Positions 25,901 to 32,339 of a DNA stretch of 64,000 nt are shown in pieces. Both the position numbers and the translations under genes were made by a program. This DNA is from Vitellaria paradoxa. Lineage: Eukaryota > Streptophyta > Magnoliopsida > Ericales > Sapotaceae. The notes below the pieces were generated by a model, which saw only the letters and a program-made list of their open reading frames with translations, was not told the DNA's origin and searched no databases. Numbering within the stretch: position 1 is the first letter of the stretch; the number at the start of each line of letters is the position of its first letter. The DNA is taken from assembly GCA_019916065.1 (NCBI GenBank), contig CM034233.1, positions 620,001-684,000 on the forward strand. Reading direction: 5' to 3'.

Positions 25901-28343
25901 TTGACTTAAATTCATATTACTGGCTCTGAGAATCAGAACTTATTTCATTATAGCAGATGCAGAATTTTAATTGGGCTCAAAGTGTAGTTATTTATGGGAT
26001 TAGGAAGGTGGGATTAAACTGTGTATCCGGTGGGGCCCATGAGTTCAGTATTTATTAATTTTTTTTTAACTCTTTTTTGACGCCGGGGGATGTTTGGATC
26101 AAGATGCTATACTCCCAAAATAGGGAATATACAATACCATACCCCTATGAAGCACGGATACGGATACTGATATGGGTACGGGTACGGGTATAGATACGAA
26201 ATACGGCAATTTTCAAAAAATGATAATACGAATACGACAAAAATACGGCAAAAAAATAAAATAAAATATATTTTTTTATTTAAAATATTTTGAAGATAGC
26301 ATCTATATACTACTAGATATTATATAAATAACAATTATATAGCATAAAAAATACCATTCAATTCATAAAAAAGCTAAATTTAATTTTCAATTTGTGCTTT
26401 AAAACCATAATCTCTAAATTTTAAAATTCATATATTTTCAAGTTATATCACTATTCTAGTATCAGTACGACAAAAATTTAGAATAAAAGAAAAAATGAAG
26501 AGAAACCTGTGCACAAACAAAGAAAAGCAGTAACGAAAGAAGCGAAAGACAGCCGAAAATCGCCGGAACTACTGGAGTTAAGCAAACGTGCGCTGTCAAG
26601 GTTCATCTAGATTTAGGACTTTTTTTTTTCTTTCATTCATGCGTCTCAGGTACAACAAAATAGAAGAATAAGTAGTAAGTTATATTTTACTTAATTACAG
26701 TTTGATCCCCACTAAAATTTTTATTGTATCAATTTTACCCCCCAAAAAAGGTTTAAAATATTACATTTGGACTCCCACCGTATCCCAAAAGTATCCTTCT
26801 TGTATCCCAGTCGTTTCCTATGCAAAATTTAAAATAAAAAATTAAGATACGCCACGTGACGTATCCTATACGTATCCAGTTGTATCCTAGCCGTATCCGT
26901 ATCCGCAAAGTATCCGATACGAGTGCGGCACCTAATTTGAAATATCCATACTTCATAGCCATACCCCATCTTGGGATTTATTTCTACCAAATCTAAAAGG
27001 TCCGATATGTCCTGTCAAATCACATTTCTTATCCCATTTCATATCCACCAACCAAATACCAAAAAAATAATCACGCACAAAAATTAATCCTTTGTTATAT
27101 CCAATCCCATACATGCCATGTTATTATTTATCCAACATTGTTCTATCCCCAGTCAAGCGTAGCCTACAAGGTGTCTAGTGGGACCAACCCCTAACAACTC
27201 CCACTTCAATCGATAGAGATTTACTGTTGAACTGCCCTTGTGCAGGCCGTGTTCAAACAATATTTTAAGTTACTGGGCATGCAATAAAATTCAATCATTT
27301 CTTGCTAGAGAATAACCTATGAAGCACGGACACGAATACAAGAGCGGATATGGATACAAGTACAGATATGGGATACTACAATTTTTAAAAAATGAGGATA
27401 CCGCGAAAACACGGCAAAAAAATAAAATAAAATATATTTTTTATTTAAAATATTTTTAAAAATAACATCTATATACTACCAAACATTATATAAATAACAA
27501 TTATATAGCATGGAAAATACCATTCTTTAGAATCTTCCTTGATCCCACCTCACGTCTTTTAGGATTTGTATTAAGTTATATTTTAATTATTTACAGTTTA
27601 ACCCCTAATTAAATTTTATCAAACCAATTTTAACTCGAATAAAGTTCGAAATATTACATTTGGACCCCCACCGTATCTCAAAATTATCATTCCTGTATCC
27701 TAACCATATCGCATGTGAAATAAAAATATAAAATAAAAAATCAGGGCACGCCGTGTATCCTAACATATCCAAGCCATCCCCCAAGTATCCAATACGAGTG
27801 CGACACCTAATTTGAAGTATACGTGCTTCATAGAACAACTAACTACTTCTATATGTTTGAATCCAAAGTAGGCATGAGCTTAGCAAGAGACAAGGTGCAT
27901 CCATGAAATTCAATGTTTTTACAACTTCAAAATCCAATTTGTATCTTCTTTTCTTCCATAGCGCTGGGCTTGAGCTTCCCACGGTTAGTAATAATAATCT
28001 CTACAATGCAAGACAGTATTATGAGCAATTCAAACATACAGCATCAAATTAACCTACCATTCTCTGCTAAAGGGACCTTGCAAAAATACCAACGAACATC
28101 ACTGCCATCAGATGGACTTCTAGTCTGCGCGAGATACTTCTGCCTACTCTCACATTGCTGGATCTCATCCGCCAATCTCCTTATGTTTGACGGTGTGTTC
28201 TTCAACATATCAGGGGAAGTCTCTTCAATTCCATGAGAACCAGTAGCTTCTGGAACAGATACCTCAGTTTCCCTTTCGCATTTTCTAATACTTTGGCCTA
28301 TTCTTGACTCGCTAACAACCTTATTCACCTCGGAGTCTGCCAT
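574..28343 (-). CDS. SGR2: SGR2, DDHD-domain phospholipase A1-like protein (15 exons, 3' end outside window)
   Basis: In Arabidopsis SGR2 is a phosphatidic-acid-preferring phospholipase A1-like protein of vacuolar and endomembranes, needed in endodermal cells for amyloplast sedimentation and shoot gravitropism (family knowledge). Exons in transcript order, all GT-AG and phase-consistent: 28343-28058, 24572-24472, 23974-23780, 23372-23217, 22684-22613, 22523-22371, 21587-21537, 17598-17428, 6064-5915, 4525-4460, 4356-3790, 3717-3669, 3520-3399, 1960-1888, 676-574. They give 771 codons without a stop. The family is roughly 930 residues, so about 160 remain beyond the left edge. The start is ATG 28343; the upstream in-frame TTG is not needed. 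Landmarks are [13 protein letters not shown] near residue 50, HGIG at 349-352, GHSLGS with Ser474, and the DDHD start [14 protein letters not shown] near 714. Splitting is extreme: introns 1, 7 and 8 are 3.5, 3.9 and 11.4 kb and full of transposons. The reading frame is undamaged, so the gene is probably functional. Exon boundaries were read by eye. Confidence 0.93.
677..1887. other. SGR2 intron 14
   Basis: This 1.2-kb AT-rich intron has a T-tract at about 810-829 and a C/G homopolymer at about 1458-1478. The latter reads as ccccgcc..cccc followed by nine or so G. No transposon or coding sequence could be recognised. Confidence 0.6.
1961..3398. other. SGR2 intron 13 with simple repeats
   Basis: This 1.4-kb intron contains a GA-rich tract at about 2064-2116 in which the word GAGAGGTGAACTGC occurs twice. 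It also has poly-G islands near 2382-2393 and 2764-2770 and a TC microsatellite at 3261-3281. No coding capacity was found. Confidence 0.6.
3790..4525 (-). CDS. SGR2: SGR2 exons 10-11 with GHSLG lipase nucleophile
   Basis: Exon 10 (4460-4525) and exon 11 (3790-4356) join to [20 protein letters not shown], a GxSxG lipase motif whose Ser474 is the predicted nucleophile. Exon 11 then runs through a long low-conservation, Ser/Asn/Glu-rich linker (about residues 495-625) before a charged helical stretch ending KAIKLLRKE. Two adjacent donors are possible, after KE (3793) or after KEV (3790). Both keep frame, so a one-residue alternative is possible. Exon 9 (5915-6064, [11 protein letters not shown] to QDIINS) precedes in phase. 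Confidence 0.92.
4526..5914. other. SGR2 intron 9 with a candidate LTR-like segment
   Basis: The segment from about 4915 to 5460 is more GC-rich than the rest of the intron and looks imported. It has an 11-bp inverted repeat (CTGCGGGAAGG at 5003-5013, complement at 5049-5059), a TATA-like ACCTATATAAATCC near 5274-5287, and pyrimidine-rich DNA after it, as in the promoter part of an LTR. No TG/CA ends or duplication could be fixed, so solo-LTR status is only a suggestion. A poly-C run lies at 5475-5484. Confidence 0.35.
6420..6576 (+). repeat. Candidate 5' LTR of the truncated copia element
   Basis: The block begins TGTTAG and ends ATCA immediately before the primer site at 6577. It contains TATA-like AT-rich DNA. 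The left boundary is uncertain: an alternative TG start lies upstream near 6357. With no second LTR in the window it cannot be checked by alignment. Confidence 0.45.
6420..9610 (+). mobile_element. Truncated Ty1/copia element, antisense to SGR2
   Basis: The order is LTR, primer site, gag, protease, integrase and the start of RT. A candidate LTR from TGTTAG (6420) to ATCA (6576) is followed directly by TGGTATTAGAGC (6577-6588), which resembles the tRNA-iMet primer site with one change. Gag starts at 6614 ([10 protein letters not shown]) and has a broken zinc knuckle near 7400. Protease has [11 protein letters not shown] near 7668. The GAG-pre-integrase region has [10 protein letters not shown] and CDICVCGKH. 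Integrase has [14 protein letters not shown] near 8480. RT fragments are [12 protein letters not shown] and [13 protein letters not shown]. There are many stops and frameshifts, and the element is cut off by the gypsy fragment with no 3' LTR. It is inactive and old. Confidence 0.85.
9590..10960 (-). mobile_element. Ty3/gypsy gag fragment
   Basis: Minus-strand reading frames at 10290-10700 and 9586-10002 match the gag type of plant gypsy elements. The first has a Pro/Gln/Thr-rich leader, then [14 protein letters not shown] and [18 protein letters not shown] ending KEHV. The second contains [18 protein letters not shown]. Stops and frame changes separate them. No protease, RT or LTR is present. 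The fragment abuts the copia RT remnant near 9600 and the LINE T-tract at 10974, so it is a trapped remnant. Confidence 0.65.
10974..11460 (-). mobile_element. LINE (L1-type) 3' end
   Basis: A T13 tract at 10974-10986 is the complement of the poly(A) tail. The frame at 11063-11395 encodes [15 protein letters not shown] and [16 protein letters not shown], typical of the zinc-binding C-terminal region of plant LINE reverse transcriptases. A short hairpin GCATC-N5-GATGC (11013-11027) lies 27 bases from the tail. The 5' part is missing, as is usual for LINE copies. The right limit is uncertain; the copia element at 11620 may sit in further LINE-derived DNA. Confidence 0.75.
11620..11856 (-). repeat. 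3' LTR of the full-length copia element (237 bp)
   Basis: On the plus strand it runs from TGAAGACAAAG to TTTCTACA. Aligned by eye with the other LTR it has nine single-base differences, all transitions, plus a 3-bp and an 8-bp length difference. The word TAAGTTTCC(C/T)TRTGATGA occurs twice inside each LTR. Confidence 0.92.
12607..12648. repeat. A12 insertion flanked by a 15-bp duplication inside copia RT
   Basis: ACAACCTAGCGTCCC (12607-12621), then twelve A (12622-12633), then ACAACCTAGCATCCC (12634-12648). The two 15-mers differ at one base. The 27-bp gain is in frame and puts [10 protein letters not shown] where relatives read a single GC step (minus strand). It has the form of a poly(A)-only retro-insertion with a target duplication. 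Confidence 0.8.
16416..16427 (-). promoter_or_regulatory. Primer-binding site, tRNA-iMet type
   Basis: The minus strand reads TGGTATCAGAGC immediately after the 5' LTR. This is the standard copia primer site complementary to the 3' end of initiator tRNA-Met. Confidence 0.9.
16428..16669 (-). repeat. 5' LTR of the full-length copia element (242 bp)
   Basis: On the plus strand it runs from TGAAGACAAAG to TTTCTGCA. It abuts the primer site on one side and the TAAAC target duplication (16670-16674) on the other. Confidence 0.92.
16675..17427. other. SGR2 intron 8, right end
   Basis: This is AT-rich sequence between the copia target duplication and SGR2 exon 8. No coding or repeat family was recognised. 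The first 150 bases may continue the LINE-derived DNA seen left of the copia insertion, but this could not be proved. Confidence 0.4.
17428..17598 (-). CDS. SGR2: SGR2 exon 8 with HGIG motif
   Basis: This 57-codon exon (residues 339-395) starts [18 protein letters not shown]. The strand followed by HGIG marks the start of the alpha/beta-hydrolase core, where the oxyanion-hole backbone normally lies. It is isolated between a 3.9-kb intron (17599-21536) and an 11.4-kb intron (6065-17427). The 17-codon exon 7 at 21537-21587 (ending AMDDYCSQ) joins to it in phase. Confidence 0.92.
17753..17862. repeat. Two diverged 56-bp tandem copies
   Basis: The sequence from GATTACGAGCAATCTCAATTGC at 17753 is repeated at 17809 (GATTATGGGCAATATCGATTGC). 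Both copies end in ACAACACAATTTCATGGGT. The array lies just left of the Mutator-like element and its origin is unknown. Confidence 0.6.
17877..19428. mobile_element. Non-autonomous Mutator-like element, copy 1 (1552 bp)
   Basis: The ends are long inverted repeats: GAGGGTTTTGCCCAAAGCAG at 17877 and its complement ending at 19428. Similarity extends inward for roughly 150 bp with mismatches (compare 17877-18010 with the complement of 19290-19428). A perfect 9-bp direct duplication TTAGAAATC flanks it (17868-17876 and 19429-19437). Long terminal repeats plus a 9-bp duplication are the pattern of Mutator-like (MULE) elements. The inside is AT-rich without a transposase. It sits in SGR2 intron 7. 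Confidence 0.85.
19440..20320 (-). pseudogene. Decayed copia RT/RNase H remnant
   Basis: Read on the minus strand, short pieces match copia pol: a [23 protein letters not shown] RNase H segment near 19500-19560 and an [19 protein letters not shown] RT catalytic region near 20130-20180, where the usual YVDD is changed. There are many stops and gaps and no LTR was found. It points opposite to the remnant at 20690-21420. Confidence 0.5.
20690..21420 (+). pseudogene. Decayed copia RT C-terminus and RNase H
   Basis: The frame at 20692-20898 contains [20 protein letters not shown], the block that follows RT in copia elements. From 20938 the sequence reads [16 protein letters not shown] and [11 protein letters not shown], the start of RNase H. 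A stop-broken [20 protein letters not shown] piece follows near 21070-21115. The AGAGTGTTAAGGAG near 21413 could be a polypurine-tract relic. It is antisense to SGR2 and inactive. Confidence 0.6.
21700..21880 (-). pseudogene. LINE reverse transcriptase fragment
   Basis: The minus strand over 21717-21783 reads [20 protein letters not shown], the conserved early RT block of plant LINEs. Flanking codons up to about 21880 are partly readable. It is too short for an ORF call. It lies in SGR2 intron 6, close to exon 7. Confidence 0.7.
22371..24572 (-). CDS. SGR2: SGR2 exons 2-6, conserved N-terminal module
   Basis: Five exons (24472-24572, 23780-23974, 23217-23372, 22613-22684, 22371-22523) encode residues 96-321 and keep phase throughout. 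Recognisable blocks are [52 protein letters not shown], and [18 protein letters not shown]. The WW-containing stretch and the block naming the modified-residue pocket are typical of the DDHD phospholipase N-terminus (a WWE-like region in animal relatives). Short introns of 0.1 to 0.6 kb separate them. This contrasts with the giant introns on either side. Confidence 0.9.
22980..23040. repeat. 29-bp tandem duplication
   Basis: TCTTTTTGC(A/G)TTCATGTTTTTAAACCCT occurs at 22981 and 23010 with one difference, in the SGR2 intron between exons 4 and 5. Confidence 0.7.
24925..25590 (-). pseudogene. LINE reverse transcriptase fragment
   Basis: The frame at 24940-25329 encodes [31 protein letters not shown] and [15 protein letters not shown], the palm-thumb part of plant LINE RT. 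Further upstream codons read [11 protein letters not shown] where the catalytic FADD motif would be; the second Asp is lost. [15 protein letters not shown] near 25540 is the preceding motif. This is a dead 5'-truncated and 3'-truncated copy in SGR2 intron 1, in sense orientation. Confidence 0.8.
26145..26958. mobile_element. Inverted-repeat DNA element, family CTATGAAGCACG, copy A (814 bp)
   Basis: The ends are CTATGAAGCACGG and (complement) CTATGAAGTATGG, with further complementarity between the GGATACGG-rich left arm and the CGTATCC-rich right arm. Flanks are CCATACCC at 26137-26144 and 26959-26966, extendable to nine bases depending on where the end C is assigned. The 8- to 9-bp duplication allows a hAT or a Mutator-like origin. 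No transposase frame is present. It lies in SGR2 intron 1. Confidence 0.75.
27317..27833. mobile_element. Inverted-repeat DNA element, family CTATGAAGCACG, copy B (517 bp)
   Basis: This copy has the same ends as copy A (CTATGAAGCACGG at 27317; complement of CTATGAAGCACG ending 27833) and the same order of internal blocks, including AAAATAAAATAAAATATATTTTT near the left arm. It lacks about 120 bp present in copy A at about 26500-26640. Flanks GAATAAC and GAACAAC are an imperfect duplication. It lies in SGR2 intron 1, 358 bp from copy A. Confidence 0.7.
28058..28343 (-). CDS. SGR2: SGR2 exon 1, N-terminal region
   Basis: This exon encodes residues 1-95. An acidic, poorly conserved leader ([10 protein letters not shown]) is followed by the family-typical blocks [13 protein letters not shown] and [14 protein letters not shown]. 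The donor is AATG|GTAGGT at 28057-28056 on the minus strand. The split Glu codon is completed by exon 2 at 24572 and continues as [13 protein letters not shown]. No signal peptide is seen, which fits a cytosolic protein that associates with membranes. Upstream, 28344-29060 probably carries the 5' UTR and core promoter. Confidence 0.9.
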
Positions 28344-29100
28344 CAAACCAGAACCAAATATAGCTTCTTTGGCTCAAAGTATAAAATGAGTTTTGAGCAA
28401 TGTAGGAAAAATACGATCTTCCAGCGGAGTTTCACATGAACTGAACAATCCGAGAGTAATAGTAAAGCAGCTCTCAGTCAGAAGTATTATCGCGCGTCTG
28501 AATTTCACGGGCGTTAAACAATAACCGCAATAGATGATTGGTTTGGGAAATTTACCCAATAAGGTACTCCAAACTCAACAAATGTGAGCTTCCAATCGAA
28601 ATTTAGATGAATTAAACCATACCCATTCTGTACAAATGGGTATGATTCGGGTTACTTGTAAACTGCGAATTGTTGGGCAAAGGCCAGATTTGAAATTCCA
28701 ATTAAATTTCAAATAAATCAAATAATAAACGTAAAGGGATATAAGAAATTTCGACCCGAACAGAGAAAGAACACTAAGCCTTCTTGTTCGAAACGAGAGA
28801 AAGTAGAAAGCAATGAACGAAGTTTATTGAAGGAATCGGAAATAATTTTGTAATCCAAAATGAACAAAAGGATCCAAGCCCGTCTATTCTAGAAATGTAA
28901 AAACAGAGCCAAGTTCGATTTATTAAATCACGTGAATTGCGAAACCAGAATGCAAAGGGCTGAAAGAGCAGAGCAATCAGAGAGAAGTTGAGGACTGGTC
29001 GGTGTTGAATGTCTGGTTAGAACAACCGACCAACGAGTCGTTGTAAAAATGGCGGAATGGCGGTTTCGTGCCCTTCCTATTTAATTTTTTTCCCTTTGTC
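28344..29100 (-). promoter_or_regulatory. SGR2 5' flank and probable 5' UTR
   Basis: This region is upstream of the SGR2 start codon. It is less AT-rich than the DNA beyond 29200 and has no reading frame of interest. The transcription start was not identifiable, and a 5' UTR intron cannot be excluded. Confidence 0.4.
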
Positions 29101-29992
29101 TGTTAGGGTTGGAACGGAAATGATCCGAATATGGCCCGAATTAGTAGTACATGGCCCGATCCAATCTGGCTAGGTAAAAAACGAAGGGCGTGCAATAGAG
29201 CTCGGTCTTAAATTCTAAATATTTTTTCAAAAATTTTTTAATTAAATTTCTTTATAAATCATTTTCTACATTTATTTTTTATTTTTTTAATTTCAAATGT
29301 TATCTAAGCAATTTATGTTTTATGCGAAAATTTTTTTTATTTTCATTTTTTGTCAGCTACATTTTTTTAAAAAACACTCCTTTAATGTTAAACATATTTT
29401 TTACTTTTTTAGTTATTTTAAAAAGTAGAATGAAAATCCCTTAGGTTCACTCGAGTAACTAGTGGGTATACTTCCTATAAAAATTACACTGATTCGATTC
29501 CTAACTCAAGTGGGGTGTGCTTGAGGGATAACGTACATCTCTCCGATTTATTCATTGGGTATGCGATTCGTTGAGAATTATAATAAACCAATGAGGTTCT
29601 GAATTACCAAAAATAAAATAAAAAATAAATTGAAAATGGTCAAACCAAATACAGTATAAAAAAATTATTAAAAATAAATATTAATGCATATTCGAATCCA
29701 ATAACATTTAACATGAATATTCTATCCATCATCTTTATTGGATTTTTCCAAAACTAATCTAGAATAGCTTTCAAGATAAAATAAATTAAACCATTTGAGG
29801 ATAAGAGAAACCTTATTCTATTTTATAATTCTATGGTGTCAAAAAAAATTATTTGTATAACTCACCGTGAAAAAAATTAATTTTTTATTTTACTATTTAA
29901 AGTATAAAATGAAGTATTGGCACGTTATAAAAATATAAAATAATTAATAAAAATGTACAATAACTAAAAAAATAAGATACTAAAAATAATGA

Positions 29993-30064
29993 TTTTAGCC
30001 ATTGATTATTGTTTTTTCATTAAGAGCATTTTAGCCATTGATTATTGTTTTTTCATTAAGAGCA
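29993..30064. repeat. Perfect 36-bp tandem duplication
   Basis: A 36-bp unit beginning TTTTAGCCATTGATTATTG occurs at 29993 and again at 30029 with no difference seen. That suggests a recent duplication or replication slip. Confidence 0.9.
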
Positions 30065-30633
30065 TGGTTTTTTTATCTAGAAATTTACGTTGAATGCATA
30101 ATCGTACATTATAAAAAAAAAAAATTTACAGCATTAGACAACAAGACATCACAACCTCGATCGATATCATCATATTGGGAATTTAAATAATTTTTACTCC
30201 CTATTGACGTAACAATAGAACATAAGATGAAATAATATTTTTGAATTCAACAAAATTAGGCAATAAAAGTTAATATATTTAAAATTGTATTTTTATTCAA
30301 CAAGATGGAATAATTTGTACAAAAATTATATTTTTTCAATGTATAAAACATTTTCTTAAATTTCAAGGGTTCTATAGTATGATTGCATTTCATATCATAA
30401 TTATTTATTTATTTTTTATTTTGACAAAAAGTAAAATGTTACTTTATTTTATTATCAATGAAAATGTAGCAGGGTGTGTGCCTCATAATGTTTTCCTCTT
30501 TTATTTTAATTATTCGTTATTTATTTTCATATTTATTCAAATTTATAATTTCACTTGTTTTGATTTGGTTATATCTTTAAGCATTCACTATATTTTAAGC
30601 ATATTTTCACTTAGGGTAATAAAAACAAAAAAG

Positions 30634-30970
30634 TAAGGTGGTATTTGGTTTAATTTTTCATTTTCTGTTTTCTATTTTATGTTTTATGTTTAAAACAAGG
30701 AAATAAAAGATGTTTTGTTTTCCTTATTTTGAGATTTTCTTTGTTTTAAATTGAAAACACTCAAAATGATTTTTGGTCATTTTTTATTTTATGTGTAAAC
30801 TCATTTTCTATTTTTTAAAACAAATTTTGAAAATACAAGTGATCAAATGCATTGTGCCTATTTTCCTTATTTTCAAAAGGTTAAAATGGCAAATGAGTTT
30901 AAAACAGAAAATTAAAAGCAAAAACAAAAAAAAAAACAAAAAATAGAAAAACAAACCAAATGAGCCCTAA
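30634..30970. mobile_element. MITE-like inverted-repeat element
   Basis: The left end TAAGGTGGTATTTGGTTTAA and the complement of the right end (TTAGGGCTCATTTGGTTTGT) form an imperfect inverted repeat. The interior is T-rich on the left and A-rich on the right, so the whole 337 bp can fold. No target duplication is certain. Confidence 0.5.
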
Positions 30971-31129
30971 GAGATTCAAAATTACTACTCTTATTTAGTT
31001 TGTAGTAAAAATAATAGAAAAATAATAAAATTTTATAAATTAAAAATAATTAAATTATAAAATTTAGTATTAAATTTATTTTATTTTTATATATATTTTA
31101 ATTCATTTTATATTTTAATTATTTTTGAA

Positions 31130-31568
31130 GTGAAAAAAATCGCTTACCCTTTCTGGTGTAGGCCCCTTCCCTCCATCTCTTCTATCGAACTTGCAGAAAA
31201 ACACCACAAAAGAGCACAATGTTAAAGATCTTACGCCCAAGTCAGTGTTAGGTTCTATTAGAAGAAGAGAAAAATCATAAAACTCCCCCCTGAGAGATAG
31301 ATAGAGAAAGATATATAGAGAGAAAAATAGATAAAGAGAGATATAGAGAGCCAGAGAAAGCTTCCGTCAAGCCTCCACCTAAATATGTACATATATATTT
31401 CTCTGCTTCAAACTATACTTCATTTTTTTTTTAGCATAGGCAAACATGTCATTTTTGTTAGATAGTGGGAAGCTCGCTAGGTGAAAAAATGGCAACATGG
31501 AGATTTCTTTCTCCCTGATCTATATAAACTAAGAGCTAATGGAATATCACGTGTTGGGATGATCCCCA
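31130..31568. repeat. 440-bp direct repeat, copy 1
   Basis: It is similar along its length to 36030-36467. Shared landmarks are CTGGTG..CCCTTC, GTCAGTGTTAGGTT, AGAAGAAGAGAAAAAT, a GAGAGATAGATA-rich tract, AAGCC(T/C)CCACC, and TATCACGTGTT / TGTCACGTGTT near the right end. It could be one LTR of a decayed element or an independent dispersed copy. No TG/CA ends were fixed. Confidence 0.65.
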
Positions 31569-31988
31569 CTTAACTCAACCTTGAGATGAGAGTTGAAGCT
31601 TGATAATAATAGAAACTGAAACCACATGCTATTGAGGTATACTTACCCCTTTTTATGTTATTCAAAATTATCTAACAATCCATCAGTAGGCAGAAATATT
31701 TATACAAGCGAATATATTAATGAGTTAAAGTATGAAATAGTTTAGAAATCATATGTTATTCAATACGAAAATAGTTAGAAATTAAGTGAACTAAGGTATG
31801 AAGATACTTAGCAATTTTAGAGTCTTTAGTTGGTTGAGCATTGAGGCAGTGCCAGAATATATGAATGTCAATTAAGCTAAGCAAGTAGATATTCTGAATA
31901 TATAAATCTTGACTGAGTTAAGCTAGAGTGCTAGAGCATGATATCTGAGCCTATGTATTGGAGTACGCAAGGCAGTCACTATAACGGA

Positions 31989-32212
31989 CCTAAGCGGATC
32001 AAGTGGCTAGATCATGGCCTAAAGTCAAGTATCAATATAGGCAACCTTAGCAGATTAGGTGGCCAGACCGTGGCCTAAAGTTAGGTATCGCTATGGTCGA
32101 CCTGAGCGGGTCGGGTGGCTGAACTGTAACTTGAAGCCAAGTACCACTATAGCTAAACTAAGCAAGTCAGATGGCTGAACCATGGTTCTGTTGAGCAGAG
32201 ACCAGGCAATGC
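31989..32212. repeat. 56-bp minisatellite, four diverged units
   Basis: Units start at 31989, 32045, 32101 and 32157, exactly 56 bp apart. The shared pattern is CC(T)(A/G)AGC(G/A)G(A/G)TC..GTGGC(T/C)(A/G)GA..GGCCTAAAG..AAGTA(T/C)CACTATAG. A related but looser array (GG(G)(A)CTAGA.GAGGCTAG) lies near 34265-34350. No coding potential was found. Confidence 0.8.
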
Positions 32213-32339
32213 ATAGGAAATATTCTAGAGATCAATTACTGCTTGCTTGTTTAGTCATATTTGAGCATTTTATAGAGATAAATGATAGAAAGTCTTTATA
32301 AGATCAGTTGTTACTCGCTAATTGACCGTTTCTAAATAA

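Larger units (their letters stand above)
29100..31129. other. Intergenic AT-rich DNA
   Basis: No gene was found. The stretch is strongly AT-rich. It contains a perfect 36-bp tandem duplication (29993-30064) and a 337-bp inverted-repeat element (30634-30970), both listed separately. Confidence 0.6.

Noticed and set aside
31989..32212. CRISPR-like array
   Set aside because: Units are directly tandem and diverged, without unique spacers between identical repeats, in a plant genome.
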